Shown here one piece after another: positions 15,416 through 24,375 of a stretch of DNA of 64,000 nucleotides. Position 1 is the first letter of the stretch. Each line of letters opens with the position of its first letter. Made by a program: the position numbers and the translations under genes. Below the pieces are notes generated by a model, which ran no database searches, was not told the origin of the DNA, and saw only the letters and a program-made list of their open reading frames with translations. Source of the stretch: Nonomuraea wenchangensis (lineage in GTDB: Bacteria; Actinomycetota; Actinomycetes; Streptosporangiales; Streptosporangiaceae); the NCBI RefSeq assembly GCF_900111685.1, contig NZ_FOHX01000020.1, positions 62,001 to 126,000 of the forward strand. Reading direction: 5' to 3'.

Positions 15416-16960
15416 ATGCCACAGAGCGGTGACCTGCTGCGCCTCGCCGACGCCGTACTCTTCCCGGGCTTCGCCGGGCGGACGCCACCCGACTGGCTCC
15501 GCCGCAGGCTCGGCGAAGGGCTGGCGGGGGTGGCGCTGTTCTCGCGCAACATCGCCGATCCCGGCCAGCTCGCCGGGCTCACGGCCGCGCTGCGCGCCGA
15601 GAACCCCCTGGTGCTCGTCGGCACCGACGAGGAGTCCGGCGAGGTCACCCGACTGGAGGTCGCCGACGGCAGCAGCCGGCCCGGCGCGTACGCGCTCGGC
15701 GTCGTGGACGACGAGGCCCTGACCGAGGCCGTCGCCCGCGACCTCGGCGCGGACCTGGCGCGGGCCGGGATCACCATCGACTTCGCGCCGTCCGCCGACG
15801 TCAACGCCAACCCCGACAACCCGGTCATCGGGCTGCGGGCGTTCGGCTCGGAGCCGGAGCTGGTCGCCCGGCACACACGGGCGTTCGTCCGCGGGCTCCA
15901 GGCGGCGGGCGTCGCGGCCTGCGCCAAACACTTCCCCGGGCACGGCGACACCTCGGTCGACTCGCACCACGGCGTGCCCGTGGTCGCCGGCGACGGCGTC
16001 GAGGACGCGCTGCTGCCCTTCCGCGAGGCGATCAAGGAGGGCGTCAGGACGGTCATGACGGGGCATCTGCTCGTGCCGTCGTACGACGCCGAGCTGCCCG
16101 CCACGCTCAGCCCCAAGCTGCTCACCGGGCTGCTCCGCGAGGAGCTGGGCTTCGACGGCGTGATCGTCACCGACGGCATCGAGATGGCGGCGGTTTCCGG
16201 GGCGTACGGGATCGGAGGCGCCGCCGCCCGCGCCATCGCGGCCGGGGCGGACGCGATCTGCGTGGGCGGCGAACGGGCCGACGAGGCGACGGCCGTGGAG
16301 ATCCGCGACGCCATCGCCGCCGCCGTGGCCGGCGGACTGCTGCCCGAGGAGCGGCTGGCCGACGCCGCACGCCGGGTCCGCGAGCTGGCGACCTGGGCCG
16401 CCGCCTCCTCGGGCGGCTCGGCCGCGGCCGGGACCGGCTCGCGGGACGGCGGGCCGGGATCGGGCGGCTCGCGGGACGGTGTGCCGGGACCGGGCGATGG
16501 GCTCGGGCTGGTCGCGGCCCGCCGGGCGGTGCAGGTGACCCGCCGCTCCGCCGCCCCGGTGCTGCCGCTGTCCGGCCCGGCGTCCGTCGTGGAGCTGGCG
16601 CCCGAGATGAACCTCGCCATCGACAAGGGCACCCCGTGGGGCGTCGGCGAGCCGCTGTCGCGCCTGCTGCCCGGCACCACCGTCGCCCGGCTGACCGCCG
16701 CCGAGGCGACGGGCGCGGCGCTGGAGCGCCTGCTCGGCGCGGCCATCGGCCGCCCGCTGGTGGTCGTGGTGCGCGACGCCCACCGCTACGCCTGGCAGGG
16801 CGAGGCGCTGCGGCACCTGCTGAGCGCCCGCCCGGACGCGGTCGTGGTCGAGATGGGCCTGCCCGCGCGGGCGGACCTCGGCGCGGCGCACGTCTCCACG
16901 TACGGCTCGGCCCGGGTCTGCGGCCAGGCGGCGGCGGAGGTGCTGACCGGTAGGCTCTGA
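15416..16960 (+). CDS. Glycoside hydrolase family 3 protein, beta-N-acetylhexosaminidase type
   Basis: A 514-residue GH3 enzyme. The N-terminal barrel has GVALFSRNI, GTDEESG, the KHFPGHGDTSVDSHHGVP motif with the NagZ-type His (residues 184-185), and VTDGIEM with the probable nucleophile Asp253. The HGDTSVDSHH loop marks the hexosaminidase subgroup, so beta-N-acetylglucosaminides are the likely substrate. A Gly/Ser/Asp-rich linker (about residues 332-362, with a repeated 30-bp DNA unit) joins a C-terminal domain. No signal peptide is seen, so it is intracellular. Expression is probably controlled by the palindrome at 15385. Confidence 0.88.
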   Translation: MPQSGDLLRLADAVLFPGFAGRTPPDWLRRRLGEGLAGVALFSRNIADPGQLAGLTAALRAENPLVLVGTDEESGEVTRLEVADGSSRPGAYALGVVDDEALTEAVARDLGADLARAGITIDFAPSADVNANPDNPVIGLRAFGSEPELVARHTRAFVRGLQAAGVAACAKHFPGHGDTSVDSHHGVPVVAGDGVEDALLPFREAIKEGVRTVMTGHLLVPSYDAELPATLSPKLLTGLLREELGFDGVIVTDGIEMAAVSGAYGIGGAAARAIAAGADAICVGGERADEATAVEIRDAIAAAVAGGLLPEERLADAARRVRELATWAAASSGGSAAAGTGSRDGGPGSGGSRDGVPGPGDGLGLVAARRAVQVTRRSAAPVLPLSGPASVVELAPEMNLAIDKGTPWGVGEPLSRLLPGTTVARLTAAEATGAALERLLGAAIGRPLVVVVRDAHRYAWQGEALRHLLSARPDAVVVEMGLPARADLGAAHVSTYGSARVCGQAAAEVLTGRL

Positions 16961-16963
16961 GCC

Positions 16964-17635
16964 GTGGAGTTCGACGGCGAGGACCTTTCACGCAAGGCGC
17001 TGAGCGAGCGGCTGCCGCCCGGCGAGCCGCACGTCTTCCGCGGCTGCGACCTCACCGAGACCGACCTGTGGGGCGCCTCGCTGGCCGGGGCCGTCTTCGA
17101 CGCGTGCGTGCTCGACCAGACCGACTTCCGCCGGGCCGACCTCGACGGGGCGGTGTTCACCGGCGGGGGCGGGATGCGCGTCCGCTTCAACGACGCCGAC
17201 CTCATCGACGCCTCCTTCACCGACGTCGATCTGTCCTCGGCACAGTTCGCCGGGGCGCTGGTCACCGACGCCTCCTTCACCGGCTGCCGCATGATCGGCG
17301 CCTCCTTGACCGCCTCGCGCGGCACCGGCTTCCGGCTGTCCCGCTCCAACCTCACCCTCGCCAACCTCGGCGGCTGCTCGCTGCGGGGCGAGCTGGTCGA
17401 GGGCGTGCGCTTCGACGACGCCGACCTGTCGGGCTGCGACTTCACCGGCGCCACCTTCAGCGACTGCCGCTTCATCGGCACCCGGCTGCTCGGCACCACG
17501 TTCGCCAAGGCCGACCTGCGGGGCGCCGACCTCGGGCAGCCCGACGACGCCAAGCTGCGCGCCTTCGCGGGCGCGGTGATCAACCAGACCCAGGCCAACG
17601 CCATCCTCGCCGCCCGGGGCATCACCGTCCTCTGA
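16964..17635 (+). CDS. Pentapeptide-repeat protein
   Basis: A 223-residue protein made almost entirely of A(D/N)Lxx-type pentapeptide repeats (for example CDLTETDLWGASLAGAVF and ADLRGADLG), expected to fold as a right-handed beta-helix. Some members (MfpA, Qnr) mimic DNA and protect gyrase, but nothing here proves that role. GTG start, 3 nt after the GH3 stop, so probably cotranscribed. Confidence 0.85.
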   Translation: MEFDGEDLSRKALSERLPPGEPHVFRGCDLTETDLWGASLAGAVFDACVLDQTDFRRADLDGAVFTGGGGMRVRFNDADLIDASFTDVDLSSAQFAGALVTDASFTGCRMIGASLTASRGTGFRLSRSNLTLANLGGCSLRGELVEGVRFDDADLSGCDFTGATFSDCRFIGTRLLGTTFAKADLRGADLGQPDDAKLRAFAGAVINQTQANAILAARGITVL

Positions 17636-17702
17636 CGCCGATCGCCGGAGTCGACGACTACTGGAGGCCGCATCCGGAGCAGATCGAGCCGGGTCAGACG
17701 CG

Positions 17703-18935
17703 CTACCGGGTGGCGACCGGCCCGGTTGCGCCCTGCGAGGTCGTTCCCGGCGGGCCGGTCATGGAAGAGGGCCCGGAGGGCGGCATCGGCGGCTGACGTG
17801 ACTCCTCGTCGAGCAGCCGGCGGCACGCGGTCAGCCGGCGCACGAAACCGGCGGTCACCGCGCCGACGAGGCGTCCGTCGCGGTGGTACTCGGCGAAGAA
17901 GCGGCCGTCAGGTTCCCTGGTGACCAACCGCAGGTCGTAACCGGCCCCGGTGAAGCCGACGGACTGCAGCCGGTGGCCGTACAGGTGGCACCAGAACGAC
18001 GGGACAGGGTCGAAGGGGGCGGCGACGCCGAGCAGCGCCCGGGCCGCCTGCGCGCCCTGTTCGAGTGCGTTGCCGTGATGCTCCACCCGGACGAGCTCCC
18101 CGCCGAGCAGCGCGGACGGCCGGCGGGCGACGTCGCCGGCGGCGGCCACCCGTGGCGCGGCCAGCCCGAGGTGATCGACGACGACGCCGTGGTCCAGGCG
18201 CAGGCCGCAGCCGCGGAGCCACTCGGTCTCGGGTTCGGCGCCGAGTGCCACGACGAGCAGGTCGGCCGGCAGCGCCGTGCCGTCGTCGAGGTGCACCCGC
18301 TCCACCCGCCCGGCGCCGGTGACGCCGGCGACGCGCCGGCCGAGCCGCAGGTCCACGCCGTGGGCGCGGTGCAGGCCGGCGACGATCGCGCCGACCTGCT
18401 CGCCCAGCGGCCGACGCAGCGGCACCGAGTCCGGTTCCACCAGCGTGACCGGCAAGTCCAGGGCGCGCAGGGTGGCCGCGACCTCGGAGCCGAGGAACCC
18501 GGCTCCGGCGACGACCACGCGGGGACGGCCGGCGAGCGCGGCGCGCAACGCCAGGGCGTCGTCGAGGCCGCGCAGCGTGACCACGCCGCGCAGCTCGCCG
18601 GCGCCCGGCAGGGTGCGGGCGCGCACCCCGGTGGCGATCACCAGGGCGTCGAAAGGGACGGGCGGCAGGGCGCCGCGGCGCACCCGGCGGCCGGCCAGGT
18701 CCAGTCCGGTCGCCGGGTGGCCCAGCAGCCAGGTCGCGCTCAGCTCGTCGGTCCCGGCGAGGGCGACGTCGGTGGTGTCGTCGAGAAGGTACTCCTTGGA
18801 CAGCGGCGGCCTCCGGTAGGGCCGGTGGCGCTCGGCGCCGATCATGCTGATCTCGCCGTCGTGGCCGAGCCGGCGGAGCTCCTGTGCGGCGGTCAGTCCG
18901 GCGAGGCCGGCGCCCGCGATCGCGACGCGGCGCAT
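17703..18935 (-). CDS. FAD-dependent ferredoxin reductase
   Basis: A 410-residue pyridine nucleotide-disulfide-type oxidoreductase: FAD motif AGAGLAGLTAAQEL, RPYRRPPLSKEYL, NADH motif VVAGAGFLGSEVAATL, and AAAGDVA near the end of the FAD domain, followed by a C-terminal reductase domain. It should pass electrons from NAD(P)H to the ferredoxin encoded 3 nt upstream in the same operon. The last 30 residues are a Pro/Gly/Ser-rich tail not typical of the family. Confidence 0.88.
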   Translation of the reverse strand: MRRVAIAGAGLAGLTAAQELRRLGHDGEISMIGAERHRPYRRPPLSKEYLLDDTTDVALAGTDELSATWLLGHPATGLDLAGRRVRRGALPPVPFDALVIATGVRARTLPGAGELRGVVTLRGLDDALALRAALAGRPRVVVAGAGFLGSEVAATLRALDLPVTLVEPDSVPLRRPLGEQVGAIVAGLHRAHGVDLRLGRRVAGVTGAGRVERVHLDDGTALPADLLVVALGAEPETEWLRGCGLRLDHGVVVDHLGLAAPRVAAAGDVARRPSALLGGELVRVEHHGNALEQGAQAARALLGVAAPFDPVPSFWCHLYGHRLQSVGFTGAGYDLRLVTREPDGRFFAEYHRDGRLVGAVTAGFVRRLTACRRLLDEESRQPPMPPSGPSSMTGPPGTTSQGATGPVATR

Positions 18936-18938
18936 GGG

Positions 18939-19130
18939 TCAGTCTCCGTCCAGGAAGATGGCTTGTACGGGACACGCCCGAGCGGCCTGCTCGACGGCGG
19001 GCCACGACGCGTCGCCGGGTGTGGCGTCGTACACCAGCTCGTCATCGTCGTCGAGGGCGAACACCTCCGGAGCGGCGAACACGCATTGGGCGTGGGTCTG
19101 GCACAGGGTCAGGTCGACACGGACACGCAT
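18939..19130 (-). CDS. Small ferredoxin, [3Fe-4S] or [4Fe-4S]
   Basis: A 63-residue ferredoxin of the P450-associated type. The Cys pattern is CQTHAQC near the start and ACPVQAI at the end, with three obvious ligands, which suggests a [3Fe-4S] cluster. The partner reductase lies immediately downstream. No P450 is adjacent, so the electron acceptor is unclear. The P450 at 58507 or a product of this operon are possibilities. Confidence 0.88.
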   Translation of the reverse strand: MRVRVDLTLCQTHAQCVFAAPEVFALDDDDELVYDATPGDASWPAVEQAARACPVQAIFLDGD

Positions 19131-19147
19131 GGTTGCCTTTCAGCGGG

Positions 19148-20032
19148 TCAGGCGGGGTTGAAGCGGGAGTACTTGCCGAACGACCACCGTTGGGGGACGT
19201 CGCCGGCGATGTGGACGACCTTCTCGACGTCGAAGTCGATCAGGCGCTGCGCGCCCGGCACGGCGGCCGCCCTGTCCGGGTCCCAGTCCACGTGGGCGCG
19301 GCCGGTCAGGTGCAGGGTGTGGCCGTTCTCCCAGTCGAGGAAGAGCAGCCCGCAGCGCGGTTCGAGTTCGAGGTTGCCCAACGTCATGTACATCGCGTTG
19401 CCCACGTAGTCGGGCCAGGTCAGCCGGCGGTCGCCGGTCACGCGGACGAAGCCGGGGTTGCCGCCCCGGTGCGAGGCGTCGGCCCCCAGCCCGGCCGCGT
19501 AGGTGGCGACGAAGAACGTGTCGGCTTCGGCGATCCACCGTCGGTGGCCGGCGGCGAGCTCGTCGGTGACGAGCACTGTCCTGCTGACCGAGGGGGCGTC
19601 GTCGGCGTGGGCGCGGGTCTGGATGTACTTCGGACAGTTCGAGTACACCTGTTCGGTGTGGATCGCCAGGCGGCCGTGGTCGTCGTGGGCGCGGCCGTTG
19701 ACCCGCATCCTTCTCCGGGTGGCCGGCTCGATCGCGAGCAGGCCGACCGGCCGCTCGGCGCCGAAGAGGCCGGCGAGCGGATCGCCGGCTCCGGGCAGCC
19801 GGTCGGCGATGACGGTGCGGTCGTCGGGCACGGTGACGAATCCCGGCGGCCCGGTGAGCGCGCCGGCCCACGCGGCGCCCGTGTCGTCCACGGCCGCGAT
19901 GACCACCAGGCGCTGCTGACCGAGGAAGTCCGCGGCCACCTGGGGGATGGTCGCGCCCACGCCCGCCGACCCCCAGCCGTCTACGGTGATACCGGCGCGG
20001 CGCTGGACGGCATGCTCGCCTCGATGGAACAT
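19148..20032 (-). CDS. Pyridoxamine 5'-phosphate oxidase-family FMN protein
   Basis: A 294-residue protein with two split-barrel halves. The first holds FLGQQRLVVIAAVDDTG and GLLAIEPATRRRMRVNG. The second holds GNAMYMTLGNLELEPRCGLLFLDW and LHLTGRAHVDW. Such PNPOx-like proteins bind FMN, F420 or haem. The cofactor here is not clear. ATG 20032 is preceded by GGAAAGGG. It sits between the VOC gene and the ferredoxin genes, suggesting one small redox pathway. Confidence 0.82.
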   Translation of the reverse strand: MFHRGEHAVQRRAGITVDGWGSAGVGATIPQVAADFLGQQRLVVIAAVDDTGAAWAGALTGPPGFVTVPDDRTVIADRLPGAGDPLAGLFGAERPVGLLAIEPATRRRMRVNGRAHDDHGRLAIHTEQVYSNCPKYIQTRAHADDAPSVSRTVLVTDELAAGHRRWIAEADTFFVATYAAGLGADASHRGGNPGFVRVTGDRRLTWPDYVGNAMYMTLGNLELEPRCGLLFLDWENGHTLHLTGRAHVDWDPDRAAAVPGAQRLIDFDVEKVVHIAGDVPQRWSFGKYSRFNPA

Positions 20033-20086
20033 GCGAACCCTTTCCTTGGCGGGGCCCGGGCCGCGGCGCGCGGCCCGGGCGGTCTT

Positions 20087-20539
20087 TTAGAAGAAGCCGC
20101 AGGTGGGGGCGCCCTGCACGGGCGCCGCCGCGGTCTCGGCGCCGGTCGGCGCGTAGATCTCCAGGCGGATGCCGTCCGGGTCGGTGAAGAAGACGCCGCC
20201 GGAGGACGCGCCCTCGCCGTGCGGGACGACCCCGTCGTAGGCGAACTTCACGCCGAGGTCCCGCAGGACGGCCTCGTGGCGGCGGACCGCCTCGAGGTCG
20301 GGCACCTGGAACGACAGGTGGTGCAGTCCGGGGCGGTCCGTGGGGAAGGCGCCGTCGCTCTGCTGCCACAGCGTCAGCACGAGGGCTCCGTCGCGGCCGA
20401 GGAAGGCGAACCTGCGCTCGCCCTCGGTCTGCTCGCCCAGGGTTTCGAAGCCGAAGACCTGACGGTAGAAGGCGGTGGAACGTGCCAGGTCGGTCACGTT
20501 CAGGGCGACGTGTCCGGTCTGCAGGGCTGACGTGGTCAT
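20087..20539 (-). CDS. VOC-family (glyoxalase/dioxygenase fold) protein
   Basis: A 150-residue single-domain VOC protein. Expected metal ligands are visible at the start (GHVALNV), middle (GLHHLSFQV) and end (IRLEIYAP). Members include glyoxalases, extradiol dioxygenases and resistance proteins. The reaction here is unknown. It is the first gene of the minus-strand redox operon and starts 25 nt from a set of repeated CGTTAGAAA boxes shared with the divergent CGNR regulator. Confidence 0.85.
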   Translation of the reverse strand: MTTSALQTGHVALNVTDLARSTAFYRQVFGFETLGEQTEGERRFAFLGRDGALVLTLWQQSDGAFPTDRPGLHHLSFQVPDLEAVRRHEAVLRDLGVKFAYDGVVPHGEGASSGGVFFTDPDGIRLEIYAPTGAETAAAPVQGAPTCGFF

Positions 20540-20563
20540 GAGGATTCTCCAGAGTGAGCGCGA

Positions 20564-20648
20564 TTTCTAACGGACTACCGCCGTTGGAGGCGTTAGAAAT
20601 ATGGCAGACGGTTTCTCATGGTGTCAACTCGCGGGTAGCGTTAGAAAA
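20564..20648. promoter_or_regulatory. Three CGTTAGAAA boxes between VOC operon and CGNR regulator
   Basis: CGTTAGAAA occurs at 20591-20599 and 20639-20647, exactly 48 bp apart, and in inverted form at 20564-20572. The first and inverted copies form a 9-bp inverted repeat with an 18-bp centre. The third copy abuts the GTG of the CGNR gene. These are AT-rich in a very GC-rich region and are the obvious candidate operators of that regulator. Confidence 0.65.
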
Positions 20649-21245
20649 GTGGAAGTGGCTCACCTGGCAAGCGGCGGCGCCCCGCTCCTCGGCGAACCGC
20701 CGCCGATCGAACTCGCCAACACCTCGTACGCGGCGAGAGGCCGCCCCAAGGACGGCCTGCAGAGCACCGAGCACCTGGCCGCGTGGCTGCGCGACATGCG
20801 CCCGCGCCTGGCGGTCCCGCTCACCGACGCCGACCTGCGTGAGGTGAGCGACGGCGACCTGCACACCGCCAGGGAGGTCCGGGACGCCGTCCGGGCCCTC
20901 GCCGTCGCGACCGTCGCCGGTCGTGATCCTGACCCCGCCGCCGTGGCGGCGCTCAACGGGCACGCGCGCCGGACCCCGCGCTGGCACGAGTTGCGCACCA
21001 CTCCCGAACCGCACCTGACGGTCTGCACCGCGGGCCGGCCCGTCGCGGCCGCGATCGCCGCGCTGGCCGAGGAGGCCGTCGTCCTGTTCGCCGGACCGCT
21101 CCGCCACGAGCTGCGCGCCTGTCACGGCCCCGGCTGCGTGCTGCACTTCGTCCGCGACACCACGCGGCGCGAGTGGTGCTCGGCCGGCTGCGGCAACCGG
21201 GCGCGCGCCGCGCGCCACTACGCCAAGGTGCGCGGCCAAGGCTGA
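20649..21245 (+). CDS. CGNR zinc-finger transcriptional regulator
   Basis: A 198-residue protein with the ABATE-type N-terminal domain (PPIELANTSYAARGRPKDGLQ) and a C-terminal CGNR zinc finger: CHGPGC, FVRDTTRREWCSAGCGNRARAARHY. Such regulators bind DNA through the finger and probably sense a ligand. It faces the VOC/PNPOx/ferredoxin operon and probably controls it through the repeated CGTTAGAAA boxes. GTG 20649 is chosen because the domain starts right after it. An in-frame ATG at 20601 is possible. Confidence 0.85.
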   Translation: MEVAHLASGGAPLLGEPPPIELANTSYAARGRPKDGLQSTEHLAAWLRDMRPRLAVPLTDADLREVSDGDLHTAREVRDAVRALAVATVAGRDPDPAAVAALNGHARRTPRWHELRTTPEPHLTVCTAGRPVAAAIAALAEEAVVLFAGPLRHELRACHGPGCVLHFVRDTTRREWCSAGCGNRARAARHYAKVRGQG

Positions 21246-21257
21246 GGAGTCAGGCCC

Positions 21258-22118
21258 CTACCTGGTCCACAGAGCGTCCTGGACGGCCTGCACCAGGGCC
21301 ATGAGCTCGGGCGTCACCCGTTCCCTCGACCACGCCAGCGCGTACGTGATCCGCAGCTCGCCCGCCTCCAGCGGCACGAAACGCACGTCGTCCCTGCGCA
21401 CGGCGCGGACCAGGAGCTGCGGGATCGGCAGCACGCCCGCGCCGGCCGCGACCAGGTCGAGGCCGGCGGCGAAGTCGTCGTCGGGCACCAGCCGGACGTG
21501 GCCTGGCAGCCCGGCCCACGGGCGGGCGGACGGGGTGAGCAGGGTCTGGCCGGCCAGGTCGTCCGGGGCCAGCCGGGACCGGGCGGCCAGGCGGTGGCCG
21601 GCGGGCACCGCCACATGGTCGACGGTCACGTGGAAGCGGGCCGCCGTGACGAACGCGGCCGGGGCCGGCGTGGCGAGGATGGCCGCGGAGACCTCGCCCG
21701 CCGCCAGCGCCCGCGCGGCCTCGGCGCGCCCGGCCGCCCGCAGCTCCACCCCGATCGAGGGCCCCATCGACGGCCCGCGCCCGGCGAGGCGGCGGGCGAC
21801 GCGGGCGGCGAGCGTCCCGACGAGCGGTGGATAAGCCAGGTGAATGGTCGGGCGGGCGAGCCTGGCGGCCTCGGCGGTGAACGCGGTGACCGACTCCAGC
21901 GCCTGCTCGGCGTAGGGCAGCAGGGCCTTGCCCGCCGCGGTGAGGCGCACCTCGCGGGCCGAGCGCTCGAAGAGGCGGACCCCGGCGGCGCGCTCCAGGC
22001 GGGTGATGGCCTGGCTCATCGCCGGCTGCGACATGCCCAGGTCCGCGGCGGCGGCCGAGAAGCTCAGCCGGGCGGCGACCCGCGTGAAGCAGTGGATCTC
22101 CCTGAGCATAAGCAGCAT
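21258..22118 (-). CDS. LysR-family regulator, divergent from metE
   Basis: A 286-residue LysR regulator. The winged HTH is clear: FTRVAARLSFSAAAADLGMSQPAMSQAITRLE, then LFERS and LTAAGKALLPYAEQAL, with a periplasmic-binding-protein-like effector domain after. It is divergent from metE with only 81 bp between, the layout of MetR and metE in other bacteria, so control of metE is likely but not proven. Confidence 0.85.
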   Translation of the reverse strand: MLLMLREIHCFTRVAARLSFSAAAADLGMSQPAMSQAITRLERAAGVRLFERSAREVRLTAAGKALLPYAEQALESVTAFTAEAARLARPTIHLAYPPLVGTLAARVARRLAGRGPSMGPSIGVELRAAGRAEAARALAAGEVSAAILATPAPAAFVTAARFHVTVDHVAVPAGHRLAARSRLAPDDLAGQTLLTPSARPWAGLPGHVRLVPDDDFAAGLDLVAAGAGVLPIPQLLVRAVRRDDVRFVPLEAGELRITYALAWSRERVTPELMALVQAVQDALWTR

Positions 22119-22125
22119 CGATCCA

Positions 22126-22135
22126 TGGTGCACCA
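22126..22135. promoter_or_regulatory. Palindrome in the LysR/metE intergenic region
   Basis: TGGTGCACCA is a perfect 10-bp palindrome 7 nt upstream of the LysR start. A dyad with a T...A frame is what LysR proteins bind, so it may serve self-regulation and metE activation. No cobalamin riboswitch fits in the 81-bp gap. Confidence 0.4.
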
Positions 22136-22199
22136 CCCGGTCCCGGGTCGGCACGATCACGGCGATCACTCGTACGCAGAAGAGGAAGCCGAGGACAAG

Positions 22200-24362
22200 A
22201 TGACGCCGTTTCCGACGTCCACCGTGCTGGGATATCCGCGGATCGGGCCGCGCAGGGAGCTGAAGCGGGCGCTGGAGTCGTACTGGGACGGGAAGAGCAC
22301 GCGGGCCGAGCTGGAACGGGCCGGGGCCGAGCTGCGCGCCCGGACCTGGCACAGGCTGGCCGGGCTGGGGCTGGAGGGGCTGCCGTCCAACACGTTCTCC
22401 CTGTACGACCACGTGCTCGACACGGCCGTGCTGCTCGGCGCGGTGCCGGAGCGCTACCGGGAGGCCGCCGACCCCTACTTCGCGATGGCCAGGGGCACCG
22501 ACGGGCTCGCGCCGCTGCGGATGACGAAGTGGTTCGACACGAACTACCACTGCCTGGTCCCCGAGCTCGGCCCGGAGATCACGCTCAAGCTGGACGCCGC
22601 CAAGCCGCTCGGCGAGATCCGGGAGGCGCGTGCCCTCGGCTTCGAGACCCGGCCCGTGTTCGTGGGACCGGTGACGTTCGTGCTGCTCGCCGGGGCGCTC
22701 GACCGGCTGGACGACGTGCTCCCCCTCTACGAGGAGCTGCTGGGCGAGCTGGCCGCCGAGGGCGTGGCCTGGGCGCAGCTCGACGAGCCCGCGCTGGCGG
22801 CCGACCGGACGCCGCAGGAGCTGGCCGCCGTGCGCGCCGCCTACGAACGGCTGGGCGCGGTGCGGGCGCGGCCCCGGCTGTTCGTGGCGTCGTACTTCGG
22901 CGAGCTGGGCGCGGCGCTGCCCGCGCTGGCGGCCACGCCGGTGGAGGCGATCGGCCTGGATCTGGTACGGGGCGGCGTCCCCGTCGCCGACCTGACGGGC
23001 AAGACCGTGGTCGCGGGCGTGGTGTCCGGACGGGACGTGTGGCGGACCCCGGCGGAGCGGGCGCTCGCCGCGCTGGCGGCCCTGTCGGCGACCGGGGCGG
23101 AGCGGGTCGCGGTGAGCACGTCGTGCTCGCTGCTGCACGTGCCCCACGACGTGGCCGACGAGCCGGAGCTGGATCCGGCGCTGCGGGCCCGCCTCGCCTT
23201 CGCCGACCAGAAGGTGGCCGAGGTCGTCGCGCTGGCGGCGGCGCTGGACGACCTGCCCGCGACCCTGTCCCAGGAGTACGGGCCGTCCGTGGCGCTGGCC
23301 GACCCGCCGCCCTCGGAGGGCCGGGCCCCGTACCCGGTGCGGGCGGCGGCGCAGGCCGCGCGCCTCGGGCTGCCGCCGCTGCCGGTCACCACGATCGGCT
23401 CGTTCCCGCAGACCGGGGAGCTGCGCGAGGCCCGCGCCGCCGTCGCGGCGGGCACCCTGGCCGAGGACGCCTACGAGCGGCGCGTCGCCGCCGAGATCGA
23501 GCGGGCCATTCGGCTGCAGGAACGGCTCGGCCTGGACGTCCTCGTGCACGGCGAGCCCGAGCGCAACGACATGGTGCAGTACTTCGCCGAGCGCCTCGAC
23601 GGCTTCGCGGTCACCAGGAACGGCTGGGTCCAGTCCTACGGCTCGCGCTGCACCCGCCCGCCGATCCTGCACGGCGACGTGCGCCGGCCGGCGCCGATCA
23701 CCGTCCGGTGGGCCGAGTACGCGCGGTCGCTGACGGACCGGCCGGTCAAGGGCATGCTGACCGGTCCTGTGACGATCGTGGCCTGGTCGTTCCGCCGCGA
23801 CGACCTGCCGCTGCGCGACGTGGTGTTCCAGGTGGCGGAGGCCGTCAGGGAGGAGGTGGCCGACCTGGAGGCGGCCGGGGTGCCGATCATCCAGGTGGAC
23901 GAGCCGGCGCTGCGCGAGCTGCTGCCGCTGCGGCGGGCGGCCCAGGAGGAATACCTGGAGTGGGCGGTGGCGGCGTACCGGAGGGCCACGTCGGGGGCCG
24001 GTGACAGCACGCAGATCCACACGCACCTGTGCTATTCGGACGCCGACCAGATCCTGGCCGCGATCGACGGGCTGGACGCCGACGTGACCACCATCGAGTC
24101 GGCCCGGTCGGGGGCGCGCATCCTGGACGCGGTGGAGGGGTTCGGGCGCGGGCTCGGGCCGGGCGTCTACGACATCCACTCGCCCCGGGTGCCCTCGGCC
24201 GAGGAGGTCGAGGAGCTGCTGCGCAGGACGTTGCGGGCGCTGCCGGCCGGCCGGGTGTGGGTCAACCCGGACTGCGGGCTGAAGACGCGGACGTACGAGC
24301 AGGTCGAGGCGGCGCTCGCCAACGTGGTCGCGGCGGCCCGCCGCCTGCGCGCCGAGGTCTGA
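22200..24362 (+). CDS. metE: Cobalamin-independent methionine synthase
   Basis: A 720-residue MetE, somewhat shorter than the E. coli enzyme (753). It transfers the methyl group of 5-methyltetrahydrofolate (triglutamate) to homocysteine. N-terminal LGYPRIGPRRELK, the second-barrel start TTIGSFPQTGELR, HGEPERNDMVQYF and GWVQSYGSRC are all present. Zinc ligands are visible at His609 and Cys611 (IHTHLCYSD) and Cys692 (NPDCGLKTR). GAGGA precedes the ATG. It ends 13 nt from the convergent APH-like gene. Confidence 0.97.
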   Translation: MTPFPTSTVLGYPRIGPRRELKRALESYWDGKSTRAELERAGAELRARTWHRLAGLGLEGLPSNTFSLYDHVLDTAVLLGAVPERYREAADPYFAMARGTDGLAPLRMTKWFDTNYHCLVPELGPEITLKLDAAKPLGEIREARALGFETRPVFVGPVTFVLLAGALDRLDDVLPLYEELLGELAAEGVAWAQLDEPALAADRTPQELAAVRAAYERLGAVRARPRLFVASYFGELGAALPALAATPVEAIGLDLVRGGVPVADLTGKTVVAGVVSGRDVWRTPAERALAALAALSATGAERVAVSTSCSLLHVPHDVADEPELDPALRARLAFADQKVAEVVALAAALDDLPATLSQEYGPSVALADPPPSEGRAPYPVRAAAQAARLGLPPLPVTTIGSFPQTGELREARAAVAAGTLAEDAYERRVAAEIERAIRLQERLGLDVLVHGEPERNDMVQYFAERLDGFAVTRNGWVQSYGSRCTRPPILHGDVRRPAPITVRWAEYARSLTDRPVKGMLTGPVTIVAWSFRRDDLPLRDVVFQVAEAVREEVADLEAAGVPIIQVDEPALRELLPLRRAAQEEYLEWAVAAYRRATSGAGDSTQIHTHLCYSDADQILAAIDGLDADVTTIESARSGARILDAVEGFGRGLGPGVYDIHSPRVPSAEEVEELLRRTLRALPAGRVWVNPDCGLKTRTYEQVEAALANVVAAARRLRAEV

Positions 24363-24375
24363 GCCGGGCCGGAGG

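Noticed and set aside
22119..22199. Possible cobalamin or SAM riboswitch ahead of metE
   Set aside because: The 81-bp gap is too short and lacks recognisable conserved boxes.
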